Assembly: GCF_913062585.1 (NCBI RefSeq) | Contig: NZ_CAJXWX010000002.1 | Location: 1-64,000 of the forward strand | From: an uncultured Sphingomonas sp. | GTDB taxonomy: Bacteria > Pseudomonadota > Alphaproteobacteria > Sphingomonadales > Sphingomonadaceae | Direction: 5' to 3' | Length of the DNA stretch: 64,000 bases | In this document: positions 51,244-60,410 of the stretch, one piece after another | How positions within the stretch are numbered: position 1 is the stretch's first letter | Layout: every line of letters starts with the position of its first letter | Notes under the pieces: model-generated | What the model was told of the DNA's origin: nothing | Databases searched by the model: none | The model's input: only the letters and a program-made list of their open reading frames with translations | Made by a program: the position numbers and the translations under genes

Positions 51244-53033
51244 TGATCCCGGCCCTGATGCTGGCCGCGATCGCCCCGGCGCAGAGCTATGCCAATCCGG
51301 TCGACATAGATTACCGCTATAATTTCGAGCAGGTGAACGAGGGCGTGTCCTACCGCACCGGCGCCGATCCGGTGATCGTGCGGTTCAAGGGCGCCTATTA
51401 TCTCTTCCTGACCCTGGCCGATGGCTATTGGCGCTCGACCGACCTGGTCCATTGGCGCTTCGTCACGCCCAGCCGCTGGCCCGCGCAGGGCATCGTCGCG
51501 CCCGCCGTCACCTCGGACGGGGAGCGGCTGCTCATCATGCCGTCGATGACCGATCAGGGCACGATCTATTCCACCAGCGATCCGGCAAGCGGCAAGCTGG
51601 ACTGTTTCGTCCGCCGGATGCCGATGCTGCCGGGCGCGGTGCGATCGGGGTTCGAGGATGCCATCAAGCCCGGCCAGGTGCCGCCCGGCCCCTGGGATCC
51701 CGACCTGTTCCAGGACGAGGACAAAAACTGGTACCTTTATTGGAACTCGTCCAACGTCTTTCCGATCTATGGCGCGCCCATCCGTTTCGCCGATGGCAAG
51801 ATGGTCTATGGCGAGCCGCGCCGGTCCTTCATCCAGCTCGATCCCGCCCATCATGGCTGGGAACGGTTCGGCCAGGATCATAGCGGTACGCTGCCCAATG
51901 GCACGCCGATCACGCCCTTCATGGAGGGGGCGTGGATGACCAAGGTGGCCGGGCGCTACTATCTGCAATATGGCGCGCCGGGGACCGAATATAACGCCTA
52001 TGCGACCGGCACCTATGTCGGCACCTCGCCGATGGGGCCCTTCACCTATGCCCCCTATAACCCGGTTGGCTACAAGCCCGGCGGCTTCGTGCAGGGGGCG
52101 GGGCATGGCAACACGTTCCAAGATGCCCATGGCAATTGGTGGAACACCGGCACACCCTGGATCGGCCTGAACTGGGCGTTCGAGCGGCGCATCGGCCTGT
52201 GGCCCGCCGCATTCGAGGCGGACGGACAGATGCGCGTGTCGACCCGCTTCGGCGACTTTCCGCACCGGATGCCGACGACCCGCGTGACCGACCCGGAATC
52301 GTTGTTCACCGGCTGGATGCTGCTATCCTATCGCAAGCGTGCCTTTGCCGCCGGCGCGGTGGCGGGGCATCCCGCCGATGATGCGACCGACGAGAATCCG
52401 CGCAGCTTCTGGCTGTCCCCCAGCAAGGCGCCGGGCGCGACGCTGACGCTGGACCTGGGCGCGATGAAGATGGTGCGCGCGGTGCAGGTCAATTTTGCCG
52501 ATTACCAGGCGGGCCGCTTCGGCGATGCGCCCGACATCTATACCGAATTCCGGCTGGAGCAGTCGACGGACGGTCGGACCTGGCATCCGCTCGCCCGGAC
52601 CGAGGCACCACGTCGCGACCGGCCCAACGCCTATTTCGCGCTGCCCCGCCCGGTGCGCACCCGCTATATCCGTTACGTCCACGGTCATATCGGCGGCGCG
52701 CATCTGGCGATCAGCGATCTGCGCGTGTTCGGCAATGCGGACGGTATCGACCCCGCCGCGCCGGACCTTTTGGCGGCCACGCGCGAGACGGACGGCCGCA
52801 ACGCCCTGATCCGCTGGCGGCGGGTGCCGGGGGCGGTCGGCTATAATGTCCGCTGGGGCATAAGGCCGGACAGGCTGGCCCTGACCTATCAGGTCTTTGC
52901 CGACCGGGTCGCGGGCGGCGAGGCGGCGGCGCTGCCCTTGCGCGCGCTGACCGTCGGGCAGCGTTATTATGTCGCGGTCGAGGCGTTCGACGAGCACGGC
53001 GTCTCGCGCCTCAGCCAGGTTCGCGCAATGTGA
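51243..53033 (+). CDS. GH43-like glycoside hydrolase with discoidin and Fn3 domains
   Basis: 596 aa. Short signal peptide, then a five-bladed beta-propeller (GADPVIVRFKGAYYLFLT, WRSTDLVHW, WDPDLFQDED, MEGAWMTKVAGRYYLQYGAPGTEY) typical of family 43/related arabinosidases-xylosidases. A discoidin-like carbohydrate-binding module (about 370-500) and a Fn3 module (about 510-596) follow. D42 and E224-type residues are likely catalytic, but this is not certain. Substrate is probably a plant side-chain sugar. Co-transcribed with the LacI gene. Confidence 0.82.
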   Translation: MIPALMLAAIAPAQSYANPVDIDYRYNFEQVNEGVSYRTGADPVIVRFKGAYYLFLTLADGYWRSTDLVHWRFVTPSRWPAQGIVAPAVTSDGERLLIMPSMTDQGTIYSTSDPASGKLDCFVRRMPMLPGAVRSGFEDAIKPGQVPPGPWDPDLFQDEDKNWYLYWNSSNVFPIYGAPIRFADGKMVYGEPRRSFIQLDPAHHGWERFGQDHSGTLPNGTPITPFMEGAWMTKVAGRYYLQYGAPGTEYNAYATGTYVGTSPMGPFTYAPYNPVGYKPGGFVQGAGHGNTFQDAHGNWWNTGTPWIGLNWAFERRIGLWPAAFEADGQMRVSTRFGDFPHRMPTTRVTDPESLFTGWMLLSYRKRAFAAGAVAGHPADDATDENPRSFWLSPSKAPGATLTLDLGAMKMVRAVQVNFADYQAGRFGDAPDIYTEFRLEQSTDGRTWHPLARTEAPRRDRPNAYFALPRPVRTRYIRYVHGHIGGAHLAISDLRVFGNADGIDPAAPDLLAATRETDGRNALIRWRRVPGAVGYNVRWGIRPDRLALTYQVFADRVAGGEAAALPLRALTVGQRYYVAVEAFDEHGVSRLSQVRAM

Positions 53034-53162
53034 TCGGCGAGGCGCTTTTCGGGATCATATTTCTCGGCTGATCGTCCTTTGGTTCAGCTTGGCGTAGGAT
53101 TGGGTGCGATAATCGCGCGCTGCTGCGACGACATTTGGACGAACAGGGGCTATCATACCGAC

Positions 53163-54689
53163 ATGACCGCATCGCTCTTTTCCATGAATCGCCCCGCCTT
53201 TGCCCGTTTTCTCGGCACGCTGGCGGCGGGTTCGCTGGTCGCGACCCCGCTGATGGCGCAGGTCGCGCCGCCGCCCGTGCTGGTGCCGCAGCCTGTTCCG
53301 CAGGCGACGCCGCCCGCCATCACCACGACGCCCGTCGCCCCCTCCGTTGCCGCCCCGGTCGCGATTCCGACGCTGGGCGAAGCGCAGGCGCGCCAGCTCG
53401 CCACGCTGATCGCGCAAGCCGAGGTGGCGCAGGGGTTGCGCCAGGGGCCGCCGCGCGACCTGTCGGGCCTGTCGTCCGCCGCGCTGGTGCGCGTGGCGCT
53501 CGACTATGCCCATGCGGTCCATGCCGGTCGGCTCGACGCCAGCGATTTCACCAAGGACTGGGGCATTCGCCCGCAGCCCTTCTACCCGGCCCCCGGCTTT
53601 GCCGATGCCGTGCGGCGCGACCGGCTGGCGGACTGGATCGCCTCGCTGCCGCCGCCCTATGCCGGCTATGACGCGCTGGTGAAGGGGCTGGCCCGCTATC
53701 GCGCGATGGCGGCGGCGGGCGGCTGGTCGTCGTTGCCCTCGACCACGATCAACTTCGGCGCGAGCGGGCCGCAGGTGCTGGCCCTGCGCAAGCGCCTCGC
53801 GATGGAGGACCCGGCGGTCAGCACGACCGGCGACCGGTTCGACGACGATCTGCTCGCGGCGGTCCGCCGGGCGCAGCGCCGCTATGGCCTGAACCCCGTG
53901 GGCACGGTCGGCACCCAGACGATCGCCATGCTCAACGTGCCGGTGTCGCAGCGCATCCGCCAGATCATGGCGAACATGGAACGCTGGCGCTGGCTGCCGC
54001 AGCAGCTGGAGGCCAAGCGGGTGCAGGTGAACATCGCCGCTGCCGTGCTGACCGTGTTCGATGGCGACAATCCGGTCATGTCGATGAAGGCGGTGACGGG
54101 GCGTCCGGGCAACGAGACGCCGATGCTGGTGTCGACGATCCGCAGCATCGTGCTCAATCCGCCATGGAACGTGCCCAGCTCGATCGCCAACAAGGAGCTG
54201 TGGCCCAAGGAGCGGGCCAATCCCGGCTATCTGAAGCGCGCCGGGTTTCGCGTGATCGACAATGGCGACGGCAGCAAGCGGTTGCAGCAATCGTCGGAGA
54301 AGAGCGCGCTGGGGCGGTACAAGTTCGACTTCCCCAACGACTTCGCGGTCTATCTGCACGACACGCCCGCCCAGTCGGGCTTTTCGAAGTTCGACCGGCT
54401 GGCCAGCCATGGCTGCGTCCGGCTGGAGAAACCGGCCGAGCTGGCGTCGCTGATGCTGAAGACCACGCCCGAATGGCAGCAGCCGCAGATCGACGCGACC
54501 ATCGCCTCGGGCAAGACGGTGCGCGCGACCATGGCGGAGCCCGTGGCGGTCTATCTGCTCTACTGGACCGCCTTCGCCAATGCCGACGGGCAGGTGGGGT
54601 TCCGCGAGGATCCCTATGGCTGGGACGCGCTGCTGGCCAGCAAGATCGAAGCCCGCTCGGCCGAGCGGGCGCAATCGACCAAGGATTAA
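53163..54689 (+). CDS. L,D-transpeptidase (YkuD) with peptidoglycan-binding domain
   Basis: 508 aa. Signal peptide, proline/alanine-rich linker, helical region, PG-binding-1 domain (about 195-260: GASGPQVLALRKRLAM...RRAQRRYGLN), then the YcbB-like YkuD domain with the catalytic ASHGCVRL (C418). It cross-links peptidoglycan 3-3 or attaches proteins in the periplasm. Start at 53163 or 53184. It is followed 10 nt later by a lipoprotein gene. Confidence 0.92.
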   Translation: MTASLFSMNRPAFARFLGTLAAGSLVATPLMAQVAPPPVLVPQPVPQATPPAITTTPVAPSVAAPVAIPTLGEAQARQLATLIAQAEVAQGLRQGPPRDLSGLSSAALVRVALDYAHAVHAGRLDASDFTKDWGIRPQPFYPAPGFADAVRRDRLADWIASLPPPYAGYDALVKGLARYRAMAAAGGWSSLPSTTINFGASGPQVLALRKRLAMEDPAVSTTGDRFDDDLLAAVRRAQRRYGLNPVGTVGTQTIAMLNVPVSQRIRQIMANMERWRWLPQQLEAKRVQVNIAAAVLTVFDGDNPVMSMKAVTGRPGNETPMLVSTIRSIVLNPPWNVPSSIANKELWPKERANPGYLKRAGFRVIDNGDGSKRLQQSSEKSALGRYKFDFPNDFAVYLHDTPAQSGFSKFDRLASHGCVRLEKPAELASLMLKTTPEWQQPQIDATIASGKTVRATMAEPVAVYLLYWTAFANADGQVGFREDPYGWDALLASKIEARSAERAQSTKD

Positions 54690-54699
54690 AAGGGGACCG

Positions 54700-55053
54700 A
54701 TGATGAAGATGTCGAACAAGCGGGTGATGGCGCTGGTCGCGGCGGGGCTGTTGCTGCCGGCGCTGGCGGGCTGCTCGCGCTCGTCGGAGGATCCGCCCGT
54801 GCCGGTCGAGAACGACACGCCGGCGGTGGAAGAGAATATGGCCATGCCGGAGGGCACGCCCGTCATGACCAATGCGGTCGAGGCCGCGCCGGTCAACATG
54901 GCCGAAGCCGCCGCGCCCCCGCCGCCGCCCGAGCGCAGCCAGGACCAGCAGATGATGGACGACGCCTCGGCCACCGGCATGACCGCTCGCGTCCAGCGCA
55001 CGCCCGGCGACGCACCGGCGGATGAAACCACCACGCCCAAGGACGGGCAGTAA
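54700..55053 (+). CDS. Small hypothetical lipoprotein
   Basis: 117 aa. Lipobox LPALAGC puts the modified cysteine at about residue 25. The rest is low-complexity, acidic and rich in proline, alanine and methionine (EENMAMPEGTPVMTNAVEAAPVNMAEAAAPPPPPE). No known domain. AGGGG precedes the start. Probably co-transcribed with the L,D-transpeptidase, which suggests an envelope role. Confidence 0.8.
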   Translation: MMKMSNKRVMALVAAGLLLPALAGCSRSSEDPPVPVENDTPAVEENMAMPEGTPVMTNAVEAAPVNMAEAAAPPPPPERSQDQQMMDDASATGMTARVQRTPGDAPADETTTPKDGQ

Positions 55054-55057
55054 TCCC

Positions 55058-55199
55058 AATCCTCCCCAAGCTCTGCTTGGGGAGGGGGACCGCCGCGAAG
55101 CGGTGGTGGAGGGGCATGAGCATTGGCCGAGGGCAACGTCGCTAGCGGTGACACCCCTCCGACGGCCTGCGGCCGCCACCTCCCTTGCAGGGGAGGAAT
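55058..55199. repeat. Bipartite palindromic element, copy F (sequence-diverged stems)
   Basis: Starts 5 nt after the lipoprotein stop and ends exactly where the uxuB stop begins. Hairpins are AAGCTCTGCTT and ACCGCCGCGAAGCGGTGGT, plus ACGGCCTGCGGCCG; these differ from the ATGC-GCAT type of other copies but keep pairing. Outer stems are CCTCCCC/GGGGAGG. Confidence 0.83.
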
Positions 55200-56575
55200 T
55201 AGCGGTCGATGCCCTCGATCAGCGCCACACGCTGTGCCTCTGTCGGCTGCCAGCTTCCCGCCATCGAGCCCTGCGCCCCGAATAGCGCGTCGACTACCGA
55301 CGCGGCATCGCCTTTGGCCCACAACCCGGCCAGCTCCGCCCGGCGTGGATCGGGGGATGCGTCGTTCCCCGTGCGGATGAAGCGCAGCCATGCTGCCAGC
55401 GCGGTCAGCGTCGCAGGCGCATCCCCGCCATGCGCGGCGAGCGACGACAGCCAGCGCGGACCCACTTTTTGCGAGCCGTCGCTGGCGATCTGCGACAGGC
55501 GGTGCTCCAGCGTCGCATTGGCGAAGCGCGCGAGCAGCGCATCGGCATAGGGATCGAGCGCCTGGCCCGGCGCGGCGGCGAAGCTGGTCGCGGCCTCGGT
55601 CCGCATCAACGCCTCGACGATCGGACGGATCGCGGGATCGGCGACCGCCTGGTGAACGAATGCGTGCCCGCGCTCCAGGCCCAGATAGGCGAGTGCCGAA
55701 TGCGCGCCGTTCAGCATCCGCAGCTTGGCGGTCTCATAGGGGGCGACATCGGCGACGAACTGCGCGCCCCGGACTTCCCAGCGGGGGCGGTCGCCCGCAA
55801 AATCATCTTCGATCACCCATTGGCGATAGGGTTCGGTGATGACGGCGGCCTCGTCGCGCATCCCAAGCAACGCCTCCACCCGCGCCCGGTCGGCATCGGT
55901 GACGGCGGGGACGATCCGGTCGACCATGGTGTTGGGGCAACGCCAGTCGCGCTCGAACCAGTCGCGCGCCGCGCCCTGGCCCTGATGGTCGAGGAACGCC
56001 GCGACACCGGCGCGCAGCACCCGGCCATTGTCGGGCAGATTGTCGCAGCTCACCAGCGTCAGCGGCCCGAGCCCCGCCTTCGCCCGCGCCACCACCGCCT
56101 GCGCCAGATGGTGATAGATACTGTTCCCGTCCGCCTCGATCCCCGCCAGATCGGTCGCGCCGTCAGGGCGCCGCCAATAGCCCTTCTCGGTCACGGTCAG
56201 CGTGACGATCCGCGTATCGGGCGCGGCGAGCAACGCGGCCAGCCGGTCGGGCGTCCTGGCCGCGACGGTCACTTCGCGGATCGCCCCGATCAGGCGAACG
56301 GCCTCGCCCTCGCTCGACCGTTCGGTGACGGTGTAGAGCCCGTCCTGCGGCGCCATCTGGTCATGCACGCCCGCCGAACGCAGCGACGCGCCCGCAATCG
56401 CCCAGTCACGGTCGCCCGCCGCCATGGCGTCATCGGTATAGACGGCCTGATGCGCGCGGTGGAACGCGCCCAGGCCCAGATGGACGATCCCGATCCGCTG
56501 GCTCGCCCGGTCGTAACCAGGCCGTGCGACGCCATCGGGCAGGGCGGCGGCGGTGCCCTCGCTCAGCCGGGTCAC
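55199..56575 (-). CDS. uxuB: D-mannonate oxidoreductase / fructuronate reductase
   Basis: 458 aa NAD-dependent long-chain dehydrogenase of the mannitol dehydrogenase family. It converts fructuronate to mannonate. Rossmann motif HLGLGAFHRAHQ near residue 32-43; SCDNLPDNGRVLR and ETAKLRMLNGAHSALAYLG are family hallmarks. It comes first after UxaC in function but last in the operon, overlapping uxaC by 4 nt. Mannitol or tagaturonate reductase are close relatives; UxaC and UxuA beside it decide the call. Confidence 0.92.
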   Translation of the reverse strand: MTRLSEGTAAALPDGVARPGYDRASQRIGIVHLGLGAFHRAHQAVYTDDAMAAGDRDWAIAGASLRSAGVHDQMAPQDGLYTVTERSSEGEAVRLIGAIREVTVAARTPDRLAALLAAPDTRIVTLTVTEKGYWRRPDGATDLAGIEADGNSIYHHLAQAVVARAKAGLGPLTLVSCDNLPDNGRVLRAGVAAFLDHQGQGAARDWFERDWRCPNTMVDRIVPAVTDADRARVEALLGMRDEAAVITEPYRQWVIEDDFAGDRPRWEVRGAQFVADVAPYETAKLRMLNGAHSALAYLGLERGHAFVHQAVADPAIRPIVEALMRTEAATSFAAAPGQALDPYADALLARFANATLEHRLSQIASDGSQKVGPRWLSSLAAHGGDAPATLTALAAWLRFIRTGNDASPDPRRAELAGLWAKGDAASVVDALFGAQGSMAGSWQPTEAQRVALIEGIDR

Positions 56576-57984
56576 AGGCGATACGCCGCGCGGACCAGTC
56601 CGCCCGTCAGCGCATGGGCCAGCTCGACCGCCTCATCCTCCTCCAGCCGATGCTCGGCGACCAGGCGTGCTAGGAAGCTGCAATCGACGCGCCGCGCGAC
56701 GTCGTGCCGCGCCGGGATCGACAAGAAGGCGCGGGTGTCGTCGTTGAACCCGACCGTATTGTAGAAGCCCGCCGTCTCGGTCGTCATCTCGCGGAAGCGG
56801 CGCATCCCCTCCGGGCTGTCATGGAACCACCAGGCGGGGCCCAGCTTCAGGCAGGGATAATGCCCGGCCAGCGGCGCCAACTCGCGCGCATAGACGCTCT
56901 CGTCCAGCGTGAAGAGGATGATGGTCAGGTCGCGTTCGTTGCCGACCACGTCGAGCATGGGTTTCAGTGCATGGACGTAATCGGTGCGCATCGGCATGTC
57001 CGCGCCCTTGTCGCGACCATGGCTGGCGAACAGGCCGGCATTATGGTTGCGGAAGGATCCGGGGTGGATCTGCATCGTCATGCCGTCCGCGACGCTCATC
57101 TTCGCCATCTCGGTCAGCATCTGCGCGCGGAAGAGTTCGGCGTCCGCAGGCGTCCAGCTGCCGCCGACGATCTTGGCGAACAGCGCCTCGCACTCAGGCT
57201 TGGACAGGTTCGCGGTCGCGGCCGTCGGATGGCCGTGATCGGTCGCGGTCGCGCCCAGCGCCCGGAAGGCGGCGCGGCGCTTGGCATGGGCGGCGAGATA
57301 GCCGGACCAGCCATACACATCCTCGCCGGTCAGTTCGGCGAAGCGCTGCATCGCGCCCGCGAACTGCTCATGCTCGACATCGATCACGCTGTCGGGACGA
57401 TAGGTGGTGATGACACGCCCCTGCCAACCCGAATCCCGGATCGCCTGGTGATGGATCAGCGGATCGTCGGCGCCTTCGGTGGTCGCCAGGCATTCGATGC
57501 GGAAGCGCTCGAACAGCGCGCGGGGGCGGAAGGCGGGGGTGGCCAGCGCCTCGCCGATCGCGTCGAAATAGCGGTCGGCGGTCGCCGCCTCCAGCGCCAC
57601 GTCGAAGCCGAACACCTCGGCAAAGACATGGTCGAGCCACATGCGCGACGGCGTGCCGCGGAACAGGTGGTAGTTGGCGGCGAACAGCTTCCACGCCGCG
57701 CGCGGATCGGTCGTCGGACGGCCGCCGCGATGCGGAATGCCCAGATCGTCCAGCGCGATGCCCTGGCTGTAGAGCATCCGGAAGACATAATGGTCGGGCG
57801 CGAGCAGCAGGTCGCTGGCATCGCGCCACGGCTCGTCGGTGGCGAACCAGCGCGGATCGGTATGGCCGTGCGGGCTGACGATCGGCAGGTCGGCCACTTC
57901 GGCATAGAGCGTCCGCGCGATCCCGCGCGTCGTCGGATCGGCCGGGAACAGCCGGTCGGGGTGCAGTTCCAGCGGCCGGGTCAT
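56572..57984 (-). CDS. uxaC: Glucuronate isomerase (uronate isomerase)
   Basis: 470 aa. Isomerises D-glucuronate to D-fructuronate (and galacturonate to tagaturonate). Amidohydrolase-like barrel with H39/H41 in IVSPHGHTDPRWF; RMWLDHVFAEVFGF, LATTEGADDPLIHH and HPGSFRNHNAGLF are conserved. Length is normal. Overlaps uxuA and uxuB by 4 nt each, giving a tight three-gene unit for glucuronate. Confidence 0.95.
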   Translation of the reverse strand: MTRPLELHPDRLFPADPTTRGIARTLYAEVADLPIVSPHGHTDPRWFATDEPWRDASDLLLAPDHYVFRMLYSQGIALDDLGIPHRGGRPTTDPRAAWKLFAANYHLFRGTPSRMWLDHVFAEVFGFDVALEAATADRYFDAIGEALATPAFRPRALFERFRIECLATTEGADDPLIHHQAIRDSGWQGRVITTYRPDSVIDVEHEQFAGAMQRFAELTGEDVYGWSGYLAAHAKRRAAFRALGATATDHGHPTAATANLSKPECEALFAKIVGGSWTPADAELFRAQMLTEMAKMSVADGMTMQIHPGSFRNHNAGLFASHGRDKGADMPMRTDYVHALKPMLDVVGNERDLTIILFTLDESVYARELAPLAGHYPCLKLGPAWWFHDSPEGMRRFREMTTETAGFYNTVGFNDDTRAFLSIPARHDVARRVDCSFLARLVAEHRLEEDEAVELAHALTGGLVRAAYRL

Positions 57985-59183
57985 GCGGTCAGCTCCAGTT
58001 CGGCGGCGCTCGTCTTTTGGCTCAGGCCCAGCATATGCACGATCCCGCGCTCCAGCCCGCGCAGTTCGGCCAGGCCCCGCATCCGGCCGAGCAGCGAATA
58101 GCCCGGATTGGAGCTGCGATGCAGGTCGTCCATCATCCGATGGCCATGGTCGGGGCGCATCACGATCGCGCGACCCTGGGCATGGGAGATTTCGACGATC
58201 GCCTGCACCACCTGGGTCATGCGGGCATGGCCGCCCAGATGCTCGGCCTCATGGAAATTGCGCTCGCCCGCTTCCCAGCCGACCGAGCGGAGGTGGAAGA
58301 AGTCGATCCGGTCGGCAAAGCGCCGGACCATGGCGGGCAGGTCGTTGTCCGGCCGCGCGCCGAACGACCCGGTGCAGAAGCAGAGCCCGTTCGCCAGCGA
58401 CGGCACGGCGGCGTAGAGATGCTCCAGATCCTCCGCCGTGCTGACCACGCGCGGCAGGCCGAAAATGGGGAAGGGGGGATCGTCCGGGTGGACGACCAGG
58501 GTGATCCCGACCTCCTCGGCGATCGGGCAGACCGCGCGGAGAAAGGCGATATGGTTGGCGCGCAGGGCCTCGGCATCGATACCCGCATAGCTGTCGATCG
58601 CGCGCAGGAAGGCGGGCGAGTCGAAACTCTCCTCGCTGCCCGGCAGCCCGGCGATGATCGTGCGCTCCAGCCTGTGGCGCTCTTCCGCGCTCATTTCGGC
58701 GAAGCGCTGGGCGGCGGCGGCGCGGACATTGTCGGAGTAATCCGCCTCGGCCCCCGGCCGCTTCAGGATATGGATGTCATAGGCCGCGACCGCTGCCCAT
58801 TCGAAGCGCAACGCCGTCGCGCCGTCGGGCAGTTGCCAGTCCAGATCGGTCCGCGTCCAGTCGAGCAGCGGCATGAAATTATAGGTGACGGTACGCACGC
58901 CTTCGGCCGCCAGGTTGCGCAGGCTGTCGCCATAGGCCTGGACCAGTTCGTCGGTCAGTTCGCCACGCTTGATCGCGTCATGCACCGGCAGGCTCTCGAC
59001 CGTCGACCAGCCCAGCCCGGCGGCCTCGATCATCGCGCGCCGCTCCGCGATGGCCGCGCGTGGCCAGACCATGCCGTTGGGAATTTCGTGCAGCGCGGTC
59101 ACGACCTCGGTGGCGCCCGCCTGGCGGATATGGGACAAGGCGACCGGGTCGGCGGGTCCGAACCACCGCATAGACTGGATCAT
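57981..59183 (-). CDS. uxuA: Mannonate dehydratase
   Basis: 400 aa. Dehydrates D-mannonate to 2-keto-3-deoxygluconate, needing a divalent metal. Seen: MRWFGPADPVALSHIRQAGATEVVTALHEIPNG at the start, HPDDPPFPIFGLPRVVST, CFCTGSFGARPDND and RPDHGHRM. Start ATG 59183 aligns with the known N-terminus (M-x-Q-x-x-R-W); GTG at 59189 is possible. It heads the minus-strand uxuA-uxaC-uxuB operon, divergent from kdgK. Confidence 0.95.
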   Translation of the reverse strand: MIQSMRWFGPADPVALSHIRQAGATEVVTALHEIPNGMVWPRAAIAERRAMIEAAGLGWSTVESLPVHDAIKRGELTDELVQAYGDSLRNLAAEGVRTVTYNFMPLLDWTRTDLDWQLPDGATALRFEWAAVAAYDIHILKRPGAEADYSDNVRAAAAQRFAEMSAEERHRLERTIIAGLPGSEESFDSPAFLRAIDSYAGIDAEALRANHIAFLRAVCPIAEEVGITLVVHPDDPPFPIFGLPRVVSTAEDLEHLYAAVPSLANGLCFCTGSFGARPDNDLPAMVRRFADRIDFFHLRSVGWEAGERNFHEAEHLGGHARMTQVVQAIVEISHAQGRAIVMRPDHGHRMMDDLHRSSNPGYSLLGRMRGLAELRGLERGIVHMLGLSQKTSAAELELTA

Positions 59184-59326
59184 CAACACGTCCGCTACCC
59201 TCGTCCCATATCCTATTTGCTGACCAAGAGCGGTAGCATCGCGCATTCGGATTGACCAGTTACAAATTTTGGCCTTGCCACTATGGCTCGAGTGGCGGAC
59301 CGTCATAAGATCAGGAGAGAAATGCC
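59184..59326. promoter_or_regulatory. Divergent uxuA/kdgK control region with TGACCA motifs
   Basis: TTGCTGACCAA at 59217-59227 and TTGACCAGTTACAA at 59252-59265 are imperfect palindromes sharing a TGACCA core with the palindrome at 60237. GntR-type hexuronate regulators (UxuR/ExuR-like) bind related TTGGT-ACCAA sites. No such regulator gene is in the window. Confidence 0.45.
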
Positions 59327-60223
59327 ATGCGGATTGTCGTCGTCGGGGAAGGGATGATCGAGTTGTCGCGCGCCGAGGGCGGGTTGTGGCGGCTGGGTCA
59401 TGGCGGCGATACGTTGAATACCGCGATCCACCTGGCACGGATGGATCGCAGTGTCGCCTATGTCACCGCGCTGGGCGATGATCCGTTCAGTGCGACGTTG
59501 CTGACCGACTGGTCGGCGGAGGGGATCGACACCACGCTGGTGCAGCGCGACCCGACCCGTATGCCGGGCCTGTATGCGATCACCACCGACGCGGCGGGCG
59601 AGCGCAGCTTCGCCTATTGGCGCGGGGAGAGTGCGGCGCGGCGTACCCTGTCGCTGCCCGGGGCCGAGGCGGTCATGGCGCAGGCGGAGCAGGCCGATCT
59701 GCTGCTCTTCTCACTGATTACGCTGGCTATCCTGGACGAGGACAGCCGCGAGCATCTCTTCGCGCTGGCGCAGCGGGTCCGGGCGCGGGGTGGCCGGGTG
59801 GCGTTCGACGGCAATTACCGTCCCCGCCTGTTCGCCGATCAGCAGCTGGCGCGCGACCTGTGCGCCCGCGCCATCGCGGCCTGCGACATCGGCCTGCCCA
59901 CGCTGGAGGATGAGGCGATGCTGGTCGGCGCGACGTCGGCCGAAGAGGTCCAGGCCCGTTGGCTGGGCCTGGGCGCAGGCGAGGTCGTGGTGAAGCTGGG
60001 CGCGGAGGGTTGCCTGTTGAGCGGGGTCGGCATCGTGCCCCCGCCCGAACGCCTGAAGCCGCGCGATACCAGCGGGGCGGGCGATGCCTTCAACGCGGGC
60101 TATCTGGGTGCGCGTCTCGACGGGCTGGCGCCTGCGGAGGCGGCGGTGCGGGGCCATCGGCTGGCCGGGTGGACGGTGATGCGCGCCGGCGCGATCCCGC
60201 CGCGCGATGCGGATCTGCCGTAA
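59327..60223 (+). CDS. kdgK: 2-keto-3-deoxygluconate kinase
   Basis: 298 aa PfkB-family sugar kinase. Phosphorylates KDG to KDPG, the next step after UxuA. Seen: N-terminal VGEGMIELSR and GGDTLNTAIHLARM, and DTSGAGDAFNAGYLGARL with catalytic D253. GGAGAG lies upstream. Slightly shorter than the E. coli enzyme. It is divergent from uxuA and probably co-regulated. Confidence 0.92.
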   Translation: MRIVVVGEGMIELSRAEGGLWRLGHGGDTLNTAIHLARMDRSVAYVTALGDDPFSATLLTDWSAEGIDTTLVQRDPTRMPGLYAITTDAAGERSFAYWRGESAARRTLSLPGAEAVMAQAEQADLLLFSLITLAILDEDSREHLFALAQRVRARGGRVAFDGNYRPRLFADQQLARDLCARAIAACDIGLPTLEDEAMLVGATSAEEVQARWLGLGAGEVVVKLGAEGCLLSGVGIVPPPERLKPRDTSGAGDAFNAGYLGARLDGLAPAEAAVRGHRLAGWTVMRAGAIPPRDADLP

Positions 60224-60236
60224 AGCGATTTTGCAC

Positions 60237-60253
60237 TATTGGACTGACCAATA
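60237..60253. promoter_or_regulatory. Candidate GntR-type operator before alpha-L-fucosidase
   Basis: Inverted repeat TATTGG-ACTGA-CCAATA, 14 nt after the kdgK stop and 158 nt before the GH29 start. The TTGG/CCAA arms fit FadR-subfamily GntR sites and share TGACCA with the uxuA/kdgK region. Suggests the fucosidase belongs to the same regulon. Confidence 0.5.
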
Positions 60254-60410
60254 TTAGTTATATGTCAGGTGGCCTGTCGCGAATCTTTGCGTTCTCTATC
60301 ATCGGCGCTCTTTCGATCTCATTTGTAAAAACCCTTGTCAGCGCCGGGGGTAGGTGACAGTTTATGTCGGACATGAATGGCCGATCGGCGGCAGGCGCGG
60401 GAGTGCGGAG

